From Apoderus coryli (lineage: Eukaryota; Arthropoda; Insecta; Coleoptera; Attelabidae): a DNA stretch of 64,000 nucleotides. Numbering within the stretch: position 1 is the stretch's first letter; each line of letters begins with the position of its first letter. A program made the position numbers and the translations under genes. Shown one piece after another: positions 42,719 to 54,084 of this stretch. The notes under the pieces were generated by a model, which saw nothing but the letters and a program-made list of their open reading frames with translations, was not told the DNA's origin and did no database searches. Location: contig OU452199.1 of the NCBI GenBank assembly GCA_911728435.2, forward strand, positions 21,028,860-21,092,859, written 5' to 3'.

Positions 42719-43689
42719 ATACAAGGTGTTTCAGAAAGACATGGCCAAAATTTGTGAGCGAATTGGGGACATCTAATCATGAAAAAAACCTAAATTGTAA
42801 TTTTTCGAAAAGTCCTTATTTACAAAGATACAGGGTGTTAAAGATGACTGCATGAGGACGAGTTTTTTGAAATATTTTCGAAACGAGTAAAGATGAATTA
42901 ACCAAATGTAGCATATTTATTCACCTAGTAAAATGTCGTAAACTAACATGAAACTGAATAAAAAAGGAATACCATAGGCGGTTAAACGGGGGGACCCTTG
43001 CCTTAATTATAACCTAACTTTTTTTCCTTGTGATTTTTATTCATTTGTGTCAAAAATGTGATAAAATAAAGTTTCCTACATAAAAAGGCATACTTCTTTT
43101 TTCCCGAAAAACTTAAAGGTTTTCGAGAAATTTGAGTTTGAAAATTTTGGGACAAAACTGGTCCTTAGTAAACAGCATTAATAAAATTATTAAGTTTGCT
43201 AACGAAAAGTTTTCCAAAATTTTATTAATGCTTTGTACTAAGGACCAGTTTTGTCCTAAAATTTTCAATCTCGAATTTCTCGAAAACCTTTAAGTTTTTC
43301 GAGAAAAAGAAGTATGTCTTTTTTATGTAGAAAACTTTATTTTATCAAATTATTGACACAAAATGAATAAAAATCACAAGGAAAAAAAGTTAGGTTATAA
43401 TTAAGGCAAGGGTCCCCCCGTTTACCCGCCTATGGTCATCCTTTTTTATTCAATTTCATGTCAGTTTACGACATTTTACTAGGTGAATAAATATACTACA
43501 TTTGGTTAATTCATCTTTACTCATTTCGAAAATATTTCAAAAAAATCGTCCTCAGGCAGTCATCTTTAACACCCTGTATCTTTGTAAATAAGGACTTTTC
43601 GAAAAATTACAAATTATGTTTTTTTCATGATTAGATGTCCCCAATTCGCTCACAAATTTTGGCCATATCTTTCTGAAACACGCTGTATA
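42719..43689. mobile_element. Giant fold-back element, arms of about 470 bp
   Basis: Starts ACAAGGTGTTTCAGAAAGA and ends with the inverse TCTTTCTGAAACACGCTGT. Arms 42719-43190 and 43217-43689 are inverted copies with a few percent difference, around a centre of about 25 bp. An internal ACAGGGTGTT terminus lies in each arm (about 42830 and about 43578). There is no protein. It is a mariner-type fold-back, unusually large. Confidence 0.85.
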
Positions 43690-43729
43690 ATAGCAAACAG
43701 TTTTCAGTAAATATAACGTTTGGCAACAT

Positions 43730-44250
43730 CGGCGACATTGGGGAAACCTCCGCAAGTTGCGTAACATTCTAACTTCTAACATAACCGCCACTGCTGTCGC
43801 ACTGCCAGCAGGAAATCCGCGGGATTGACGTCGTATACCTATATCAACCCTATGTACGTGCATTAAACATATAATATACGACGAAACCTACAAAAGGACC
43901 CATCAAACAAAAAAAAATGAAGACACCGAAATTCATCCGCAAGGTGACCTGCAATATTTTTTCCAAACCATTGTCAAGGACGCGTCGTGGTTAATCCGCG
44001 TTAAGTACTAATATATTGCATGGCAACACAACTCTAAACCACTATTGTAGTATATTCACAGCCTGCAACCTGCCGCCACATTTTGTGTATTTTTTTCTTG
44101 TTTTGGGCGTTTTGTGTGTTTTCCGATTTTGTTGTTACGTAGTATTACGTATTGGTAGAATGCGAAGCAGGAACACGGTGATCGCGGGGAACGATGGTAG
44201 TGTTTATGTGCCGCGAATAGTTTTTTGTGTTGTTTTGGTTGTAAAATGAA
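43730..44250. other. CpG-richer island, possible promoter or first exon
   Basis: Several CpG and GC-rich words (GGCGACATTGGGG, CCGCGGGATTGACGTCG, ATCGCGGGGAACG) occur in an otherwise AT-rich region. Open frames on both strands have no known domain. No transposon terminus was found in it. Confidence 0.25.
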
Positions 44251-44442
44251 TATTATACAATTTCTTTTCGTTGTACCTATAATAGGAAGTGCAGTTTGGT
44301 ATGGAAATCCATAATATAGGAATTGATACATAGTCTGTAGAGATAAATGATCAGGTAATTTAAAATAATACAGAGTGTTTGAGATTTCTAGGGGAATGTT
44401 TTTTTAAAGTAGCCTTAACAATCAAAAAGGGCGATTTCAGTT

Positions 44443-45683
44443 CTGTGGCTTGGTCGAAAAAAGGCCTATCTACCAAAATCAAGTTTGGAGATAATCTATC
44501 ATTTGTAAATTTTTAAAAAACATTCGTTAAATAAAAACGCTTCATCCGAATTCAATAAAATTTGGCCAGCATGTTATTAGAAATGTAATAATTGTAATAT
44601 TTATAATTTGTGCATAGTTCTATTTATTAACATATTTTTGTTTCCTAGGCCCCTACACTACTTTGGGCCTAATTCACAGAGGCCATTAGTATGACATTCA
44701 CATAAGCCCTCAAAATCGTCACTTAGCCCCATTTACAAAACTTAGGCCCTTTTTGACTATTAAACATTGTGAGTATTATGCTTTATTTTTATCTTTAATA
44801 ATAATAAAACACTTTAGGGAAATTGGTCATCTCATTAAAATTTATTATAAGTTAAATAAATATTTTAATGAAAGTTTTAACAATAGGAACTAAACTTAAA
44901 TATACATTTTAATTTAAAAATGGTAACAAATTTAAAACAAACCCTATTCGTCATATTGTCAAGTACCTATAGAGCACACTTCTTCATCTTTCCCCATAGT
45001 GCTTTATTCTTGTAGTTTAAGATGGATATAAAAAAACCTGACAATTTGGATGTATGTATTGCATTAAAATTTTAATGCGTCCAATTCTTCGTCTGACAAT
45101 TATGGATAATTGTCAGTTTAAACTGACAATCTTTATAAATCTCAGTTTGAACTAACAATTATAAATATGTTTTTTTTCGATGTCCGTTCAGCGCTTTCGT
45201 ACAGACTGCACCAAAAATTATAAGGTATTATTTTTCTATGTCGCACTTGAGCTTCTTTCAAGTGTGGTTATTGAATAATAAAATGGCCAAACTTCACATA
45301 GGCCCATAAATTTAAATATACTTTTAATAAGTGGCATTTGGGCCTAAAAAAAAAAAAATAAAAAAAAAATAAGATCACATAGGCCCATATTTTTTAGGCC
45401 TATTAGTCACACAGTTACTTAGAGCGTTCTATGTTTATAAATTACCAATCTGTCTGGTACATAGGACCATATAAAAAGGCCTAACACGTACATGGGATTT
45501 TACATTTTTCACTTTGTACTTTGGCCCTCACACTAGGGCCCTTTTCAAATCGGCTAAATCGACAGCTATTAGATTAATTCACTTGGGACTATTTTTATTG
45601 AAAAGATAATGTTTCATTTAGTATGATAGGCTAACTAAATTTTTGCAATTTTGTACATAGGCCCTTTTTCGACCAAGCCACAG
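44443..45683. mobile_element. Non-autonomous DNA transposon with AGGCC subterminal motifs
   Basis: Ends: CTGTGGCTTGGTCGAAAAA and its inverse CCACAG at 45683. Flanks show AGTT on both sides (44439-44442 and 45684-45687), a probable 4-bp target duplication. The interior has about fifteen copies of AGGCCC, AGGCCT or GGCCTA-type words, clustered at 44470-44760 and 45295-45670, in both orientations, with no ORF. Subterminal motif arrays usually bind a transposase. The superfamily is not recognised. Confidence 0.65.
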
Positions 45684-45689
45684 AGTTAA

Positions 45690-46555
45690 ATGATCAGTTA
45701 ACCCATATAACCCTGAAACTATTTTGTTTTTCTCAAAATCTTATTATGTTTTATAAGAATCTACTTTATTTAACTGCTTTGAAGATGGGAAAAATATTTT
45801 AAAAAAACTTACACCTATCCAACTGTTTAAAATTTGCCTTGCATTTAAAAGGACAGTATAGGATTATACCTATAAGTACTGCTTAAAGCTTATGTTAAAA
45901 AATAATAAAAAGGATTGAGTGTCAGGTTTAGTGGTGAAGCACTAACTAATACAAAATTAACGTTCTGTTATTATGGTATTACTAATTGGAGAATAAAAAT
46001 TACTCACTGCATACTGTCAAACTTGATATTATAATATACTCATAATATATATCACAAAAATATAAATACACTGCTTGGTCTGAGAATCTTATTTCTTGTA
46101 GTCGAGCATTACGATATAGGTAGGTAGGTTCTTAAGCCAAAAAACACAATATAGAAATTTCTCGAGTATCGAACTCAAAATACCTAGGTACTTAATTTGA
46201 GTAAAGAAAGTGTCTATTTAAGGAAATATGTTTCCCGACCATATAAACGAAAAATGAAAACAGTTTACTTAAAAACTGTTTTTTTTTTTCTAAACATGCG
46301 TTTTATGGTAATCCATGATGGAATACTCAAATTTTCAAATTATGTACGTAATATTTTTCTTTGTGGAGTATTAAATAACTTTTTAAACTCAATTTACTAG
46401 GCATTTTATCAAAATAAAAGAAGACGACCAAAAAAGGTAATATTAACGAAATGTTTTTAGAAACATCAATCAATTTATTATTTCACTTTTTGAGGTCATA
46501 TTAAGTAATAAAAAAAGTTGTACTTTAATTTGCTTTTTTTTTAACAAATTAAAGT
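45690..46555. other. No recognisable gene
   Basis: AT-rich. One hairpin near 46515-46555 (TTGTACTTTAATTTG and inverse). Confidence 0.4.
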
Positions 46556-46559
46556 ACAA

Positions 46560-47042
46560 TTTTTTTTCTACGACTGTCTTTTAATGCCTTTATATGTTCA
46601 ATCATATCATAATTTGAAAATGTAGTAGATTGTAATGCTGGACAACTAGTGGGAAATATTTAAAAATGCGCGTTTAAATTTCTTGGTAATGACAAAAGTA
46701 GCATCTGTTATGAAAAATCACCATTGCAACGCCAACAATACAATTAAACCAAATTGACAGTTTAAATTAGTTCGCTAATTTCGAAGGATTCAAAGCTATT
46801 TATATAATGAAAAACAGTGATAGTGAATATAGTTTAACACCACCTAGTCAATTTAATACTTTTAAGTCATCGTATTTAGGCTTACACCAACAGGGCGAGT
46901 ATAGGTAAGTTTCGAAAAACAAATATTTTCCTAAAAATTATTATGTTTAATGTATTCAAAAGCATTAAAACAGTCGTAGAAAAAGTATAGTGTGAAACTC
47001 ACATGAAATGACCATTACTCGTATGATCATACTCGTAGGAAA
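46560..47042 (+). mobile_element. MITE family B, copy 3
   Basis: Begins TTTTTTCTACGACTGTC and ends its core with ACAGTCGTAGAAAAA, then GTGTGAAACTCACATGAAAT and TACGAGTAGG-type flank. It is the best-preserved family copy for the exon-like start (46807-46904). Confidence 0.8.
46807..46904 (+). CDS. Exon-like start conserved in MITE family B
   Basis: The ATG at 46807 opens MKNSDSEYSLTPPSQFN and continues TFKSSYLGLHQQGEY, then reaches AG/GTAAGT, a perfect splice donor (cut after 46904, phase 2). Related text is seen in copies 1, 2 and 4, with decay (a TAG in copy 1, a lost ATG in copy 2, a deleted donor in copy 4, 59456-). No domain is recognised. This is most simply the first exon of the protein of an autonomous parent element that is not in this window. 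Confidence 0.5.
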
Positions 47043-47345
47043 TTAGCCATTAGTTTTTGGTTGAAATCGCTTTAGCCCTGTGATAGGTACACAACCCCCA
47101 AAATCATTCAAATAGCAGTAGGGGTCGAGTGATACATACATCATTTGAAAGCATTTTTTATCTAAAATTTTTCATGAAACTAATAGAGCTAAAAATATAA
47201 TACTTAGGTCTCAAGCAACGTGAACTATCTACTGATCTCGAAAACAAAAAGATTTACAGAAAAAAGTTGATTCCTATTTAGTGTGTATTGTTTTGGAATA
47301 ATAAAGTATACAGGGTGTGTCAATTTTGAGTTAACAATAGCAACT
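47043..47345 (+). repeat. Family A segment plus GGGTGTGTCAATTTTGAG terminus
   Basis: Close match to 53225-53570: TTTTTGGTTGAAATCGCTT, AGCATTTTTTATCTA, then TATACAGGGTGTGTCAATT. Confidence 0.65.
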
Positions 47346-47349
47346 TCTT

Positions 47350-50300
47350 TATTTTCCATTGACCATACCACTGTTTTTTACAAATTATAATTACCCTAAA
47401 GACCCTTATTATGGTAGCATACTTTATATTATCCAGTTTTCTAGAAAATTACAAAAAATAACATTTTTAGGAAAAACACTCCTTGGTTGCTTTAATGTTT
47501 AAAAATTAATTCTCTTCGAATAATCATGGTTCTGATGGTGCTCGATTTATAGAAAGCATATTTTAGATGTGTCATATTGCAAAACAAAAATCGATTATAC
47601 AGGGTGCCTCAAAAAAGATATGCAATTTATATATAATATAAAGGGAACAAAAAACTTATTTATTTCAAATGGCAACTCTGTATATTTATTGAGTCCGTAG
47701 AGTGGTTAAAATTGACATTTCCGTAAGTAAAATTGACAATTCAGTAGGTAAAATTGACTTTTTATTTTTAGTTGATAAAAATTGTTTGATTTTACTATTG
47801 GCACAGCTTATACCGTACCGAGGCAGCTGTTCAACTCTGGGCTTTCTATGAAGCCACCAATAGGAACATTGTCCTCATATTTTGGGCAGGCGCATGTTGC
47901 TTTTACATCAGTTGTCAACTGCATAACTTTCTTCAGGAAGCTAAAACAAGTAACTCTGAAGATTGCCACAACCTTAATAAAAAAAAACATTTATGACTTT
48001 CTCACAAAAATTTAAAATATAGTTATCAAATCTACCTTATTCGCCAGATTATGCACTCATATTATTTATCTGACTCCCTTAATACCTGAAAAAAAACTTT
48101 TTACTGGAAATTTCGTCAAATGAAAAGGCCATATCAGCTTTTATAAAAAGATGTATGTAATTACAATATTTATTACCGTTTGATTGTGTTGAGTGAATAT
48201 TTCAATTCTTCTCATTTAACTGCGTGCAGGAACCTATATTTTACCATGACACGGTTAGATGGCGCCACGTTTTCTTGGTTAAATAACTACATAGATTCCC
48301 GATATTTTTGTCACTTATTGGACCAACCATCACTGATAAGTATAGTATTAGTAAGTATTATATCGATGAAACAGTCGCGGCCGTCTATAATGTGATACAG
48401 AAATGCCTGGGCGCCTATTCTCGAGCATAAGCGAAGAGGATCACTCACATCGCTGAAGTGACCATTCGCTTCCTTGAATTTCTCCTAGGATGAAAAATTA
48501 GTATTCTCGAATATAATAGATACGATGTGACCGTGATGTGATCGTGGAATAAACTGTGCAGCGTTGTCAACTCGTTTTATACCAAGCTATCAATTTCACG
48601 TGTAAAACGAAAAATACAAAAAAAAATAGAGAACATAACCTTGTTTTAGCGTAACATAAAACGTAAATATTACGTTTTAAATTATTTTAACTAGGTAGGT
48701 GTGCAAATGTAGCGAAGAGGTTTTGTAAATTGTTTTTCTCATAGTTTTAACTGTGCGGAATAATAAAATTATAAGGGTAAATTGCACGTAAAATGGACTA
48801 CTTCTATAATATAATATAATAAAATAAGAGTTTAAATTGGATTAGTAACGTGGATTGAACTTGTATTTCACAAATAATTTTAGATGAGTACCTAATTCCC
48901 AAAGAAAAATAGGGTAGTTTATTAATAATAATAATAATAATAAAGGACTTTATTAAGGGCGAGTTTCAGTTCAGTGTCAGATGCCACTGTCTGTTCAGCT
49001 AACCCAGTACATGAATAAAAGATAATTTTGGTCGACTCACGAACAATAATTATTAGTAGGTATCTAAAAAATATACTTGCTATGTTGTATGTCAACACTA
49101 TAGTACATAGATTTTACTTCAATAATTATCCCAGACACCTAGCCTTATGGGGCGAATTCAATTAGGGTATGGGTCAAGTCCTTGTCTAATTTAATAAATA
49201 TTTGATCATTTAAGTCAATAGCATTTAATGCAAAGTACAGTTAACTTGCGGATGATGGTTTTCTTGTTCCTCTGCATCTATAATCAATCAAATAAGTATA
49301 ATACTGTTATATTAGCTACCAAGCAAGGCATACTAACTAGTAAATTATACCTTGAAGAGAGATAATTATGTCATACTACCACTCTTCCATCCATCCTTAA
49401 ACTAATATGGAAACTACTACTTAAACATAAATATGTAAGTACTAATGCACGAAATGCGAGGTTAGAAACCACCGAAATTAAATATTGCGCAAACTCGAAC
49501 TGCGTTCTCTCAGGAGAACCGTCTGTTCCCTCGTAAAATAGCAAGAGAAGCGTGTTCTCTTGTTGCGGTACGATGTGAACGGTCATAAACTCGAGAATAC
49601 GGTTTAATGCTTTTCGAGAGAACTGACGTTACGTTTCTCATGAGAACAGTCTATCACGATTTCGAAAATACGGCCCCTAGAGTTTTGTTGTTTCTTGGCT
49701 CAGAATTTATACAATGAAGAAATAGTAATTAGTATTCATTGGTTACCATATTTATTGTTTAACAGTTCGGAATCAAGATAACCAACATAATAAATACATT
49801 TTTTAATTAAACAATTTCCATTATTTCTAAAACAGACTAGGTACCTTCTTACCCGTATTAAGTATACTTATTTCTTCAAAATAGACCTCCGTATTTTTAA
49901 CATATACATACATATTTTAAATATTATACAAAAATAAAATATTTGTTTGCATAAAAATGGACGTACTAATAAAGTTCGTGTGACGTGAATGAAGCTCGCG
50001 TCATATTTTATCGGTACTTCCTAGAAATCATTTGAATGCTTTTCCAGTAGAAAATGTCTAACTAATTATTTGTATATATTATTGATAATAATTGTATAAT
50101 GGTAAATATTATGAATATTTGATGCATAGAAATGTTTGGTTATTAACTAAAATAAATAATATACAATAAAACCTCTCGGATTTGTTTATAATTTCATGTT
50201 ATGATGCTGTGAAATTAGTTTGCCCTTGATTTTTTTTAATAGATTTATATATTGGTCTTTATATAATACCGGTAAATTATTATTTGGGTATTACCGGTAG

Positions 50301-50755
50301 GACTGAAAATAAGTTGGGTTTTGACAGAGGTTATAATTATTCACACATAAACGTTGATGTTTTAAAATAAACTTAAAAGAATGAGCGATTTTGCGATAAA
50401 GAAACCCTTCGAACCTCTTACGCAACTATAATAATTAAAATCAATATAGGAAACTATATATTTTTGGAAACTCATAACAAGCCCAAAAATAGAGAAAACT
50501 ATACGGGATGTCCAATTAAAAAAAAACATAAGTTAGGTTTTTATCTGCGAAATGGTTTACCTCAAAAAAAAAATCCAACCACGCCACCAGATTATATGCA
50601 AAAATATCTATCAGGGTCAGTTTTTACCTTTCCGCTAAGTTAAAGGGTAACCGAGATACGCAGGGGTTCTCAAAATGTAATATTTTCAATATCACCGTGT
50701 AACTCGGAAACTACAAGAGAGCTATGGCCATTTTGTTTGCAGCATCTTTCGTTTC
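47350..50755. other. Mostly unrecognised; possible diverged MITE ends at 48409 and 49681
   Basis: Left text GGGCGCCTATTCTCGAGC (about 48409) and right text TTCGAAAATACGGCCCCTA (to about 49681) resemble an inverted pair, about 13 of 20 bases, as in GGGCCGTATTCTCGA-type termini of some insect MITEs. No ORF with a recognisable domain lies between. A short (AATAATAAT)n run is at about 48920-48945. The rest shows no structure. Confidence 0.3.
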
Positions 50756-50769
50756 ACAAAAAAGTAGCC

Positions 50770-51330
50770 AAGGTTCGCGAAAATAGCATTTTAAAGCATT
50801 TTTTATCTGCTTTAGAGCGAAAGGTCACTTTCGATATTTGCCCCCATAATTCTCGAGAAAATTGCGTTTAAAATTTCACCAGTTAGGTTGGAACATATCT
50901 TATTACAATTAAAATACAAAATTACTTTCCCGCACAGGCAAAGTATTGTGACCGACCTAAAGAGAACATGAGATAAAGACGGATATATAACCATTTTGAA
51001 GTTCCCTGAGACGATTAAGACCATTTAGATGGAGGTCTGTCTGTCTGTGTGTATGTATTCGTATGTATTCTTCCACGATATCGCGCAAACGCTTTAACCA
51101 ATTGAGCTAAATTTTGGTATATGAGTTTTGGCCAGTCCTAGGATGAATCCATTAGGTTTTGGTTCAAATCGCTTAAGCCCTGTGATAGAGGTGGACACAA
51201 CCTCTAAATTTTCAAAAAGCAGTAGGGGTCTAGTAATACAGCATTTTTATATAGATACTTTTGATATTTGTCGCCATAATTCTCGAGAAAATTGCGTTTA
51301 AAATTTCACGAGTTAGCTAGTTACAGAAAA
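50770..51330. repeat. Family A, extended copy
   Basis: Contains the block TCGAGAAAATTGCGTTTAAA twice (about 50855 and 51285) in the same orientation, with GAGGTCTGTCTGTCTGTGTG and AATTGAGCTAAATTTTGG between. It looks like two overlapping family A insertions. It ends near AGAAAACGAAGCATTTGCGG, which is also found at 56345. Confidence 0.65.
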
Positions 51331-51354
51331 CGAAGCATTTGCGGACAACGTATA

Positions 51355-51510
51355 TATAAAATAATACAAAGCAAACAAATATCGTCACCTCCACAAAAAA
51401 AAATTGTGGTGGTGACGATAATTGTTTGCTTTGTATTAACTTAGCACTCCACTGAGAGTATGGACTACTTCTTTAAATTTTAAAGAAGTAGTCCATTCTG
51501 AAGTGGAGTG
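51355..51510. repeat. Two adjacent hairpins
   Basis: First: CAAAGCAAACAAATATCGTC, inverted at about 51412-51440. Second: CACTCCACTGAGAGTATGGA, inverted at about 51480-51510 around a TTTAAATTTTAAA centre. The second matches the outer part of the hammerhead repeats (compare 32236-32275). Confidence 0.7.
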
Positions 51511-51584
51511 AATGTATTTTAATAGGGAAATAAAACGTCTGACTCCACAAAATCAATTTAATACATTACACTTAAAGTGTTATG

Positions 51585-51626
51585 TCCAAACATGTTTCGA
51601 AGCCCACTAGCTTCATCATCAGTGGC
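51585..51626 (-). ncRNA. Hammerhead-ribozyme-like motif, GTT triplet
   Basis: Minus strand: CCA, CTGATGA, extra T, GAAGC..GCTTC stem II (5 bp, loop TAGTGG), GAAACATGTT, TGG. Stem I is 3 bp, followed by a mismatch. Confidence 0.58.
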
Positions 51627-51879
51627 AAAATTTAAGAGAAATTGTATTTGTAAATGTTACATTATTATGAGTAAGTTAAGAGTAATGCGCCGAAGTCACC
51701 TTGAGGAAAAAATCTTGTTAATACTAATGAAATTAAATGAAATTACAGTAGTAACACAATTTAATTTCATTTAATTTCATTAGTATTAACAAGATTTTTC
51801 CTCAAGGTGACTTCGGCGCATTACTCTTAACTTATTCATAATAATGTAACATTTACAAATACAATTTCTCTTAAATTTT

Positions 51880-51922
51880 GCCACTGATGATGAAGCTAGT
51901 GGGCTTCGAAACATGTTTGGAC
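51880..51922 (+). ncRNA. Hammerhead-ribozyme-like motif, GTT triplet
   Basis: The same motif as 51585-51626 on the plus strand: CTGATGA at 51884-51890, stem II GAAGC/GCTTC, GAAACATGTT ending near 51917. Confidence 0.58.
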
Positions 51923-52044
51923 ATAACACTTTAAGTGTAATGTATTAAATTGATTTTGTGGAGTCAGACGTTTTATTTCCCTATTACAATACTTCTTTAA
52001 AGTTTATTTAAAACTTTTAAAATACAATATATACCACGGATGGT

Positions 52045-52290
52045 ACTGTGGCCTCATTGATAGAGCCTTCGCTTCGTATGCGGAAGGTTACGTGTTCACA
52101 TCCCAGCTCTGGTAATACATTTTTTTCTTCTTCTAATTTTTAAATAAAGTAGTTTGTTACGTTAGTTTATTGGAAATAATCAAAATAATACAATAATAAT
52201 AATTATTATTAAAATGATTTTTCGTTGCGCAGGTCATATATTTTTATTTATATTCTATCATGTCGGGAAAGTTTTGGGGCGACACAACCG
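52045..52290 (+). mobile_element. tRNA-derived SINE, fullest head
   Basis: The head GTGGCCTCATTGATAGAGC (box A and D-arm) is followed by TTCGC-TTCGTAT-GCGGA, a 5-bp anticodon stem whose loop has CGT (Thr) in the anticodon position, then GTGTTCACATCCC (box B, one base off). The body and tail are as in the family. The tail is GGGAAAGTTTTGGGGCGACA. Confidence 0.75.
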
Positions 52291-52304
52291 ATTTTTTTAA
52301 ACAG

Positions 52305-52560
52305 GGTTCTGTAACGTCATTATTAGAGCGTTGGTCGCTTCGCATTCTGGGTTCGAATCCCAGCTCTGGCAATATTTTTTTTTTATTTTTGAATAAAGTA
52401 TATAGTTAGTTTGTTACGTTCGTTTATTGGAAATAATGAAAGTAACACAATTATAATAATAATTATTAAAATTCTGTTTCGTTACGCAGGTCATATATTT
52501 TTGATTATATTATAATATCTTGTCGGGAAAGTTTTGGAGCGACACAACCAATTTTTTCAA
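52305..52560 (+). mobile_element. tRNA-derived SINE, adjacent copy
   Basis: The head has AACGTCATTATTAGAGCG, then GGGTTCGAATCCCAGC (intact box B). The body includes GTTTCGTTACGCAGGTCATA and the tail GGGAAAGTTTTGGAGCGACA. It is in direct orientation with the preceding copy, separated by about 15 bp. Confidence 0.75.
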
Positions 52561-52564
52561 TACT

Positions 52565-53020
52565 GATCGCGGTCTTTCCTGTAGGGACACCGTGTATACC
52601 TAAAACTAAATACAATATCATATTATGCTTATCTAACTCCATGTTCAAATAAAGTTTATGTAAGGTCGCAAATACAGTTGTAATTTCAAGTTTCATGAAC
52701 TTGACTCCTATCCAAGCTGTATACATATATCCAAGGCATAGTGCTGCTAGTTGTGGTAGGATATTTGAAGGCGGCTGCGTACCAATATTGATTTTGTTGT
52801 AGCATATGGAGTCAGCTGACTGCCGCCTACCAAGGTTACTTGATTTTTGGGCTATGAGTCTATCTAGTTATTTTCCCTCTGTTAAGCAGTAATTTCAATA
52901 TAATTAGTGAATTTGTGAATTGGAGTTTGTTTTGATAACGATAGGTTAGTTGAAGAACAATTATTATTGTGGCAATTATATTTTATTTTCTGGATTCTAA
53001 CATTCTGCTTTGCTTACGTT
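52565..53020. other. No supported gene
   Basis: Only short open frames. Nothing recognised. Confidence 0.35.
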
Positions 53021-53570
53021 TTACATTCCCGACCTATAGGAAAAGTAGTGTGAACGCGCAAAAAATAAAGACGCATATAACCATTTTGAAGTTCCCTGAG
53101 ACGATTAAGCAAATTGTCAGATGTCTGTCTGTGGGTCTGTACGTATTCTTTCACGATAGCTCCTAAACGCTTCAACCAATTGAGCTAAATTTTGACATGA
53201 GTTGGGGGTGTCCTAGGATAAACCCATTAGTTTTTGGTTGAAATCGCTTTAGCCCCAAATTTTCAAATAGCAGTAGATACATACATCATTTGAAAGCATT
53301 TTTTATCTAGAATTTTTTATGAAACTAATGGGCTCCATATAGGTATCATATGGAGAGCTAAAAATAAATAATTATCTTCGGAAAATATAATTTCGTAAGT
53401 CGTAAGTACCTAGATTATATAGGTCTCACGCAACGCGCAATATCTCCTGATCTCGAAAACAAAACGATTTACAGAAAAAAAGTTGGTTCGTATATAGTGT
53501 GTATTATTGCTTTGAAATAATAAAGTATACAGGGTGTGTCAATTTTGAGTTAACAATATCAACTTCTTGG
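53020..53570. repeat. Family A copy ending at a mariner-type terminus
   Basis: Colinear with parts of 50990-51230 and 47043-47345: CCATTTTGAAGTTCCCTGAG, GTCTGTCTGTG, AATTGAGCTAAATTTTG, then TATACAGGGTGTGTCAATTT. Confidence 0.65.
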
Positions 53571-53990
53571 TCAAATTACAATCATATTTGCTAAAATGAC
53601 TTGATAAATTATGTAATTTTCTTTGTCTGAATGCACCTTGGCGTAAAATAGACGGTGAGGAGCAATTAATGTATACAGGGCGTTAATTACTTTCAAAAAA
53701 TGTATATGCAGTGTGTCCGTTTTAAGTGATACCACTATTGCTATCTCAGTAACCTTAAGAGGCACGAGATCGGTTAAATTAGGGAAACGTTGCGTTTTCT
53801 GATTCCTATTCAGGATCCGTTTACCATGTTGTAAAATTCTTCTTAGTTTCTGAGATACAGGATGATTTGGGCAAAACGCCGAATTAGATTTTGACGAATA
53901 GTTTTAAAACTATTTATTTATGGGATACGGTTTAAATTAGTAAGTTGTTTAGAGGTAATTTCTCTACAAGAACCGGACTTTAGATTTAAC

Positions 53991-54027
53991 CTCCGACGTT
54001 TCGTCTTTCGGCAACTATCATCAACTT
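53991..54027 (-). ncRNA. Degenerate hammerhead-like motif of a second type
   Basis: Minus strand: TTGATGA, extra T, AGTTGCCGAAAGAC stem-loop, GAAACGTCGG. The first core base is T in place of C, so activity is unlikely. The GAAACGTC ending differs from the GAAACATGT of the other copies. Confidence 0.35.
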
Positions 54028-54084
54028 TGTTTTTTCAAATACGGCCCTGAATCTTTCATTTTCATTTCTTAAAGCATTTGTCAT

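Larger units (their letters stand above)
51520..51986. mobile_element. Near-perfect palindrome with a hammerhead motif in each arm
   Basis: Arms 51520-51742 and 51763-51986 differ at only about two positions by eye (a G/A and one A in a run). Outer text is TAATAGGGAAATAAAACGTC, then TGACTCCACAAAATC. The centre of about 20 bp is unrelated. High identity suggests that a recent inverted dimer was formed or that gene conversion keeps the arms alike. Confidence 0.85.

Noticed and set aside
44016..44249. 77-codon ORF with hydrophobic start as a membrane protein
   Set aside because: No family resemblance, and a competing ORF lies on the other strand over the same bases.
51577..51774. 65-codon ORF
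   Set aside because: It lies across one arm and the centre of the 51520-51986 palindrome and contains the ribozyme-like motif in antisense; it is a by-product.
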